From Candidatus Enterousia avistercoris (GTDB taxonomy: Bacteria; Pseudomonadota; Alphaproteobacteria; Rs-D84): 8,217 nucleotides of DNA. The stretch spans positions 1 through 8,217 of the forward strand of contig JADINC010000073.1 of NCBI GenBank assembly GCA_017694255.1, read 5' to 3'. Position numbers and translations under genes: made by a program. The stretch's first letter is position 1. The number at the start of each line of letters is the position of its first letter. Shown piece after piece: positions 5,401-8,217 of the stretch. The notes beneath the pieces are model-generated. The model was not told the DNA's origin. It did not search any database and saw only the letters and a list, made by a program, of their open reading frames with translations.

Positions 5401-8217
5401 TTATTTATTATTTTTCTTTTTATCTGCAACTAAATATTTTTTTAAATACTGGCCTGTCAATGATTCTGGATTATCTGCAACCCGTTCTGGGGTACCGGTT
5501 GCAACGATGCGCCCACCATTTGCCCCACCGCCGGGCCCCAAATCAATAATCCAATCAGCGGTTTTTATAACTTCCAGATTATGTTCAATAACAATTACTG
5601 TATTACCCTGATCAACCAGTTCGTGCAATACAGATAATAACAATTTTATATCTGCAAAATGCAGCCCTGTTGTCGGTTCATCCAGAATATATATCGTCTG
5701 CCCTGTACTGCGTGCCGCCAATTCCTTGGACAATTTTATACGCTGTGCCTCGCCCCCGGACAAATCCAACGAACTCTGCCCCAGTTTGATATAATCCAAG
5801 CCAACCCGCTTTAATAATTCCAGCTTGCGCGCGATCTGCGGCACATTTGTAAAGAACCGATACGCTTCTTCGACCGTCATATTTAATACATCAGCGATAG
5901 ATTTTCCCTTGTACTTTACCGCCAGTGTTTCATCATTATAACGCGCACCGTGACATTTATCACATTCGACATACACATCCGCCAAGAAATTCATTTCAAT
6001 TTTTATCTGACCATCACCTTGGCATGCTTCGCATCGCCCACCCTTGACATTAAACGAGAAACGCCCCGGCCCATATCCACGCGCCTTGGCTTCTGGCAGA
6101 CCGGCAAAGAAATCACGAATATTTGAAAACACACCGGTATATGTTGCTGGATTACTGCGCGGACTGCGCCCGATTGGCGATTGATCGATATCAACCACCT
6201 TGTCCACATATTCCATACCCCGAATAATATCATGCGCGCCCATTTCTATCTTAGAATTATATAACGCGCGCATTAATGCCGGGTACAAAGTATCCAACAA
6301 TAACGTTGATTTACCAGACCCCGACACCCCGGTCAGTGCAACAAATTTTCCCAACGGAAAATCAACACTGATATTTTTCAAGTTATTTTCGCGTGCCCCC
6401 TGTATAGAAATCACATGTCCATTCCCACGGCGCCGTGTTTTTGGCACATCTATTTTACGTTTACCCGACAGATATTGCCCTGTTAAAGAATCCTTGTTCT
6501 TTATAACCTGGGCTGGCGTTCCCGCGGCAACAACGCGCCCACCATTTATACCCGCCCCCGGTCCAATATCCACCAAATAATCTGCCGCGCGCATAGCATC
6601 TTCGTCATGTTCAACAACGATAACAGAATTATCCTTGTCGCGCAGCATCTTTAATGTATCCAATAATTTATCATTATCACTTTGATGCAATCCGATTGAC
6701 GGTTCATCCAAAACATATAACACCCCCGACAACCCACTGCCTATTTGCGACGCCAATCTAATTCGTTGCGCTTCGCCCCCTGACAATGTTCCCGCCATTC
6801 GCGACAGTGTTAAATACCCCAACCCAACATTTTGCAAGAATTGCAAACGGCTGGTAATTTCGCGCAAAATAACCCGCGCGATATCGTTTTCTTTTTGTGT
6901 CAAATGATTTGGTAAATCCGTAAACCAACGCAACGATTGATCCACCGCCATATCGCACGCATCCATAATATCCAGCCCATAAATCTTTACACACAATGCC
7001 TGGATATTTAAACGTTTCCCATGACACATGGGGCATGGCTTTTCTGATTGGTATTTTGCCAATTCCGCACGTACCGCTTCGGAATCCGATTCGCGCCAGC
7101 GACGTTCGATATTTGGTATAACGCCTTCGTATGGCTTTTCATAGACAAAACCATTCCAGTTAATTTTAATTGCTTCGTCCCCACTGCCATACAATACAAT
7201 ATCTTTTTGTTGCTGGGTCAATGTATGCCATGGTTTTGACAATGGGATTTTATATTTTTTATGCAACGCATCTAATAAATGATCAAATTGACTTAACATG
7301 CCACCGCGCGACCATGGCGCAATTGCCCCATCCAATATAGACTTTGATGGATCCGGAACAACCAAATCTGGCGACATATTCAGCTGGACCCCCAACCCGT
7401 CGCACGTTGGGCACGCGCCCATCGGCGCATTAAACGAAAACAATCGCGGTTCGATTTTTGGTACAGTAAATCCACTGACCGGACACGCATAATTTTGCGA
7501 ATATAAAATATCTTCGTTTGTATCCAGACGCCGCACTAAAACCGATCCCGGCACCAGACGCAATGCGCCTTCGAATGAAGAATACATCCGCGACCGAAAT
7601 TCATCTGTATCAGATTCCGGCGCCCCCGCCGCCGGCATCTGTAAACGGTCAACAATAACAAATATTGTATGCTTTTTATTTTTATCCAACGGCGGCACCG
7701 CAGATAAATCGTACAGTTCGCCATCGATTATCGCGCGCTGGTACCCCTGTTTTACCAAGAACGCAATTTCTTTTTTATATTCACCCTTGCGTTCACGCAC
7801 CAGTGGCGCCATGATAAAAATCTTTACCCCTGTGGGGATTTTCATTGTCCAATCAACCATTTCGCCAATTGTCTGGGATTTTATTGGCAATCCCGTGACC
7901 GGCGAATGCGGCACCCCAATACGCGCCCACAGCAAACGCAAATAGTCATATATTTCTGTAACCGTTCCCACCGTAGACCGTGGATTTTTTGACGTTGTTT
8001 TCTGTTCAATTGAAATTGCCGGCGCCAACCCTTCGATTAAATCAACATCAGGCTTTTTTTGCATATCCAAAAATTGACGCGCATATGATGACAAAGATTC
8101 GACATATCTGCGCTGTCCTTCGGCATAAATGGTATTAAATGCCAACGATGATTTCCCCGACCCAGATACACCGGTCAAGACCACCAATTTATTTTTTGGT
8201 ATGTCTAAATCAATATT
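5401..8217 (-). CDS. uvrA: Excinuclease ABC subunit A (5' end outside window)
   Basis: Damage-recognition ATPase of nucleotide excision repair; it loads UvrB at lesions. 938 residues are visible, and the frame is open to the right edge (begins NIDLDIPKNK), so only about 10-20 N-terminal residues are missing. The TTG at 8187 is an internal Leu codon. Both ABC modules are complete: Walker A GVSGSGKSS (visible residues 16-24) with signature LSGGEAQRIRLA and Walker B VLDEPSIGLH, then Walker A GVSGSGKSTL, signature LSGGEAQRIKLS and ILDEPTTGLH. Zinc sites are ACPVSG...ACPTC (first pair reduced to C-x2-S), a middle KPCPMCHG and the C-terminal GRCEACQGDG...CDKCHG. The C-terminus is a lysine/asparagine-rich tail (ADKKKNNK). 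It is the first visible gene of the unit that continues into the M-domain gene. I saw no SOS box, because its promoter is off the window. Confidence 0.98.
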   Translation of the reverse strand, partial: NIDLDIPKNKLVVLTGVSGSGKSSLAFNTIYAEGQRRYVESLSSYARQFLDMQKKPDVDLIEGLAPAISIEQKTTSKNPRSTVGTVTEIYDYLRLLWARIGVPHSPVTGLPIKSQTIGEMVDWTMKIPTGVKIFIMAPLVRERKGEYKKEIAFLVKQGYQRAIIDGELYDLSAVPPLDKNKKHTIFVIVDRLQMPAAGAPESDTDEFRSRMYSSFEGALRLVPGSVLVRRLDTNEDILYSQNYACPVSGFTVPKIEPRLFSFNAPMGACPTCDGLGVQLNMSPDLVVPDPSKSILDGAIAPWSRGGMLSQFDHLLDALHKKYKIPLSKPWHTLTQQQKDIVLYGSGDEAIKINWNGFVYEKPYEGVIPNIERRWRESDSEAVRAELAKYQSEKPCPMCHGKRLNIQALCVKIYGLDIMDACDMAVDQSLRWFTDLPNHLTQKENDIARVILREITSRLQFLQNVGLGYLTLSRMAGTLSGGEAQRIRLASQIGSGLSGVLYVLDEPSIGLHQSDNDKLLDTLKMLRDKDNSVIVVEHDEDAMRAADYLVDIGPGAGINGGRVVAAGTPAQVIKNKDSLTGQYLSGKRKIDVPKTRRRGNGHVISIQGARENNLKNISVDFPLGKFVALTGVSGSGKSTLLLDTLYPALMRALYNSKIEMGAHDIIRGMEYVDKVVDIDQSPIGRSPRSNPATYTGVFSNIRDFFAGLPEAKARGYGPGRFSFNVKGGRCEACQGDGQIKIEMNFLADVYVECDKCHGARYNDETLAVKYKGKSIADVLNMTVEEAYRFFTNVPQIARKLELLKRVGLDYIKLGQSSLDLSGGEAQRIKLSKELAARSTGQTIYILDEPTTGLHFADIKLLLSVLHELVDQGNTVIVIEHNLEVIKTADWIIDLGPGGGANGGRIVATGTPERVADNPESLTGQYLKKYLVADKKKNNK

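Noticed and set aside
4998..5549. A 183-codon plus-strand open frame antisense to the M-domain gene, with a hydrophobic, Phe/Ile/Ser-rich translation
   Set aside because: It is the reverse-complement image of a Met/Lys-rich gene, runs across the uvrA stop and spacer, and has no family resemblance; the minus-strand M-domain frame explains the sequence.
7380..7500. Loss of one cysteine in the first UvrA zinc site (CPVSG)
   Set aside because: As I recall, this variant is common in alphaproteobacterial UvrA, so it is a lineage marker rather than a defect.
8185..8187. TTG as the uvrA start codon
   Set aside because: The frame continues upstream to the window edge with typical UvrA N-terminal sequence, so this is an internal Leu codon and the gene is simply cut.

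Overview
The window carries seven genes, two of them cut by the window edges. Five are recognisable bacterial housekeeping genes: hisS, tkt, rnhA, rlmE and uvrA. The other protein-coding features are a YgjP-type metalloprotease, a free-standing SRP54/Ffh M-domain protein and a small basic protein that I do not recognise. The DNA is moderately AT-rich, reads with the standard code (UGA is a stop; Trp is UGG), and is densely packed. The UvrA first zinc-site variant (CPVSG instead of CPxC), which I recall as typical of Alphaproteobacteria, and the non-classical HisRS both suggest an alphaproteobacterium, possibly a host-associated, reduced-genome lineage. That placement is inference and is not tight. 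I see no mobile elements, CRISPR arrays, tRNA/rRNA genes or phage genes.

Layout in minus-strand reading order, from the right edge. uvrA (right edge to 5401, 5' end outside the window) is followed after 38 nt by the M-domain gene (5362-4826), after 2 nt by a 99-aa basic ORF (4823-4524), and after 11 nt by rlmE (4512-3853). This looks like one transcription unit. rnhA (3421-3849) lies on the plus strand, convergent with rlmE (3 nt between stop codons) and divergent from tkt. tkt (3384-1600) and the ygjP-like gene (1584-877) form a second minus-strand unit. After a 184-nt intergenic region with an extended -10 promoter comes hisS (692 to the left edge, 3' part outside).

The most unusual content is the cluster 4513-5400. 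The M domain of the signal recognition particle protein is encoded alone, with no room for an NG GTPase domain upstream and with an in-frame stop just before its ATG. It is apparently translationally coupled to a strongly basic small protein and precedes the 23S rRNA methyltransferase gene rlmE. The second notable structure is the 36-nt divergent region between tkt and rnhA. Its core is a perfect 23-nt palindrome carrying an extended -10 element on each strand, placed so that the tkt mRNA would be leaderless or nearly so. The same 12-nt promoter core recurs upstream of hisS.
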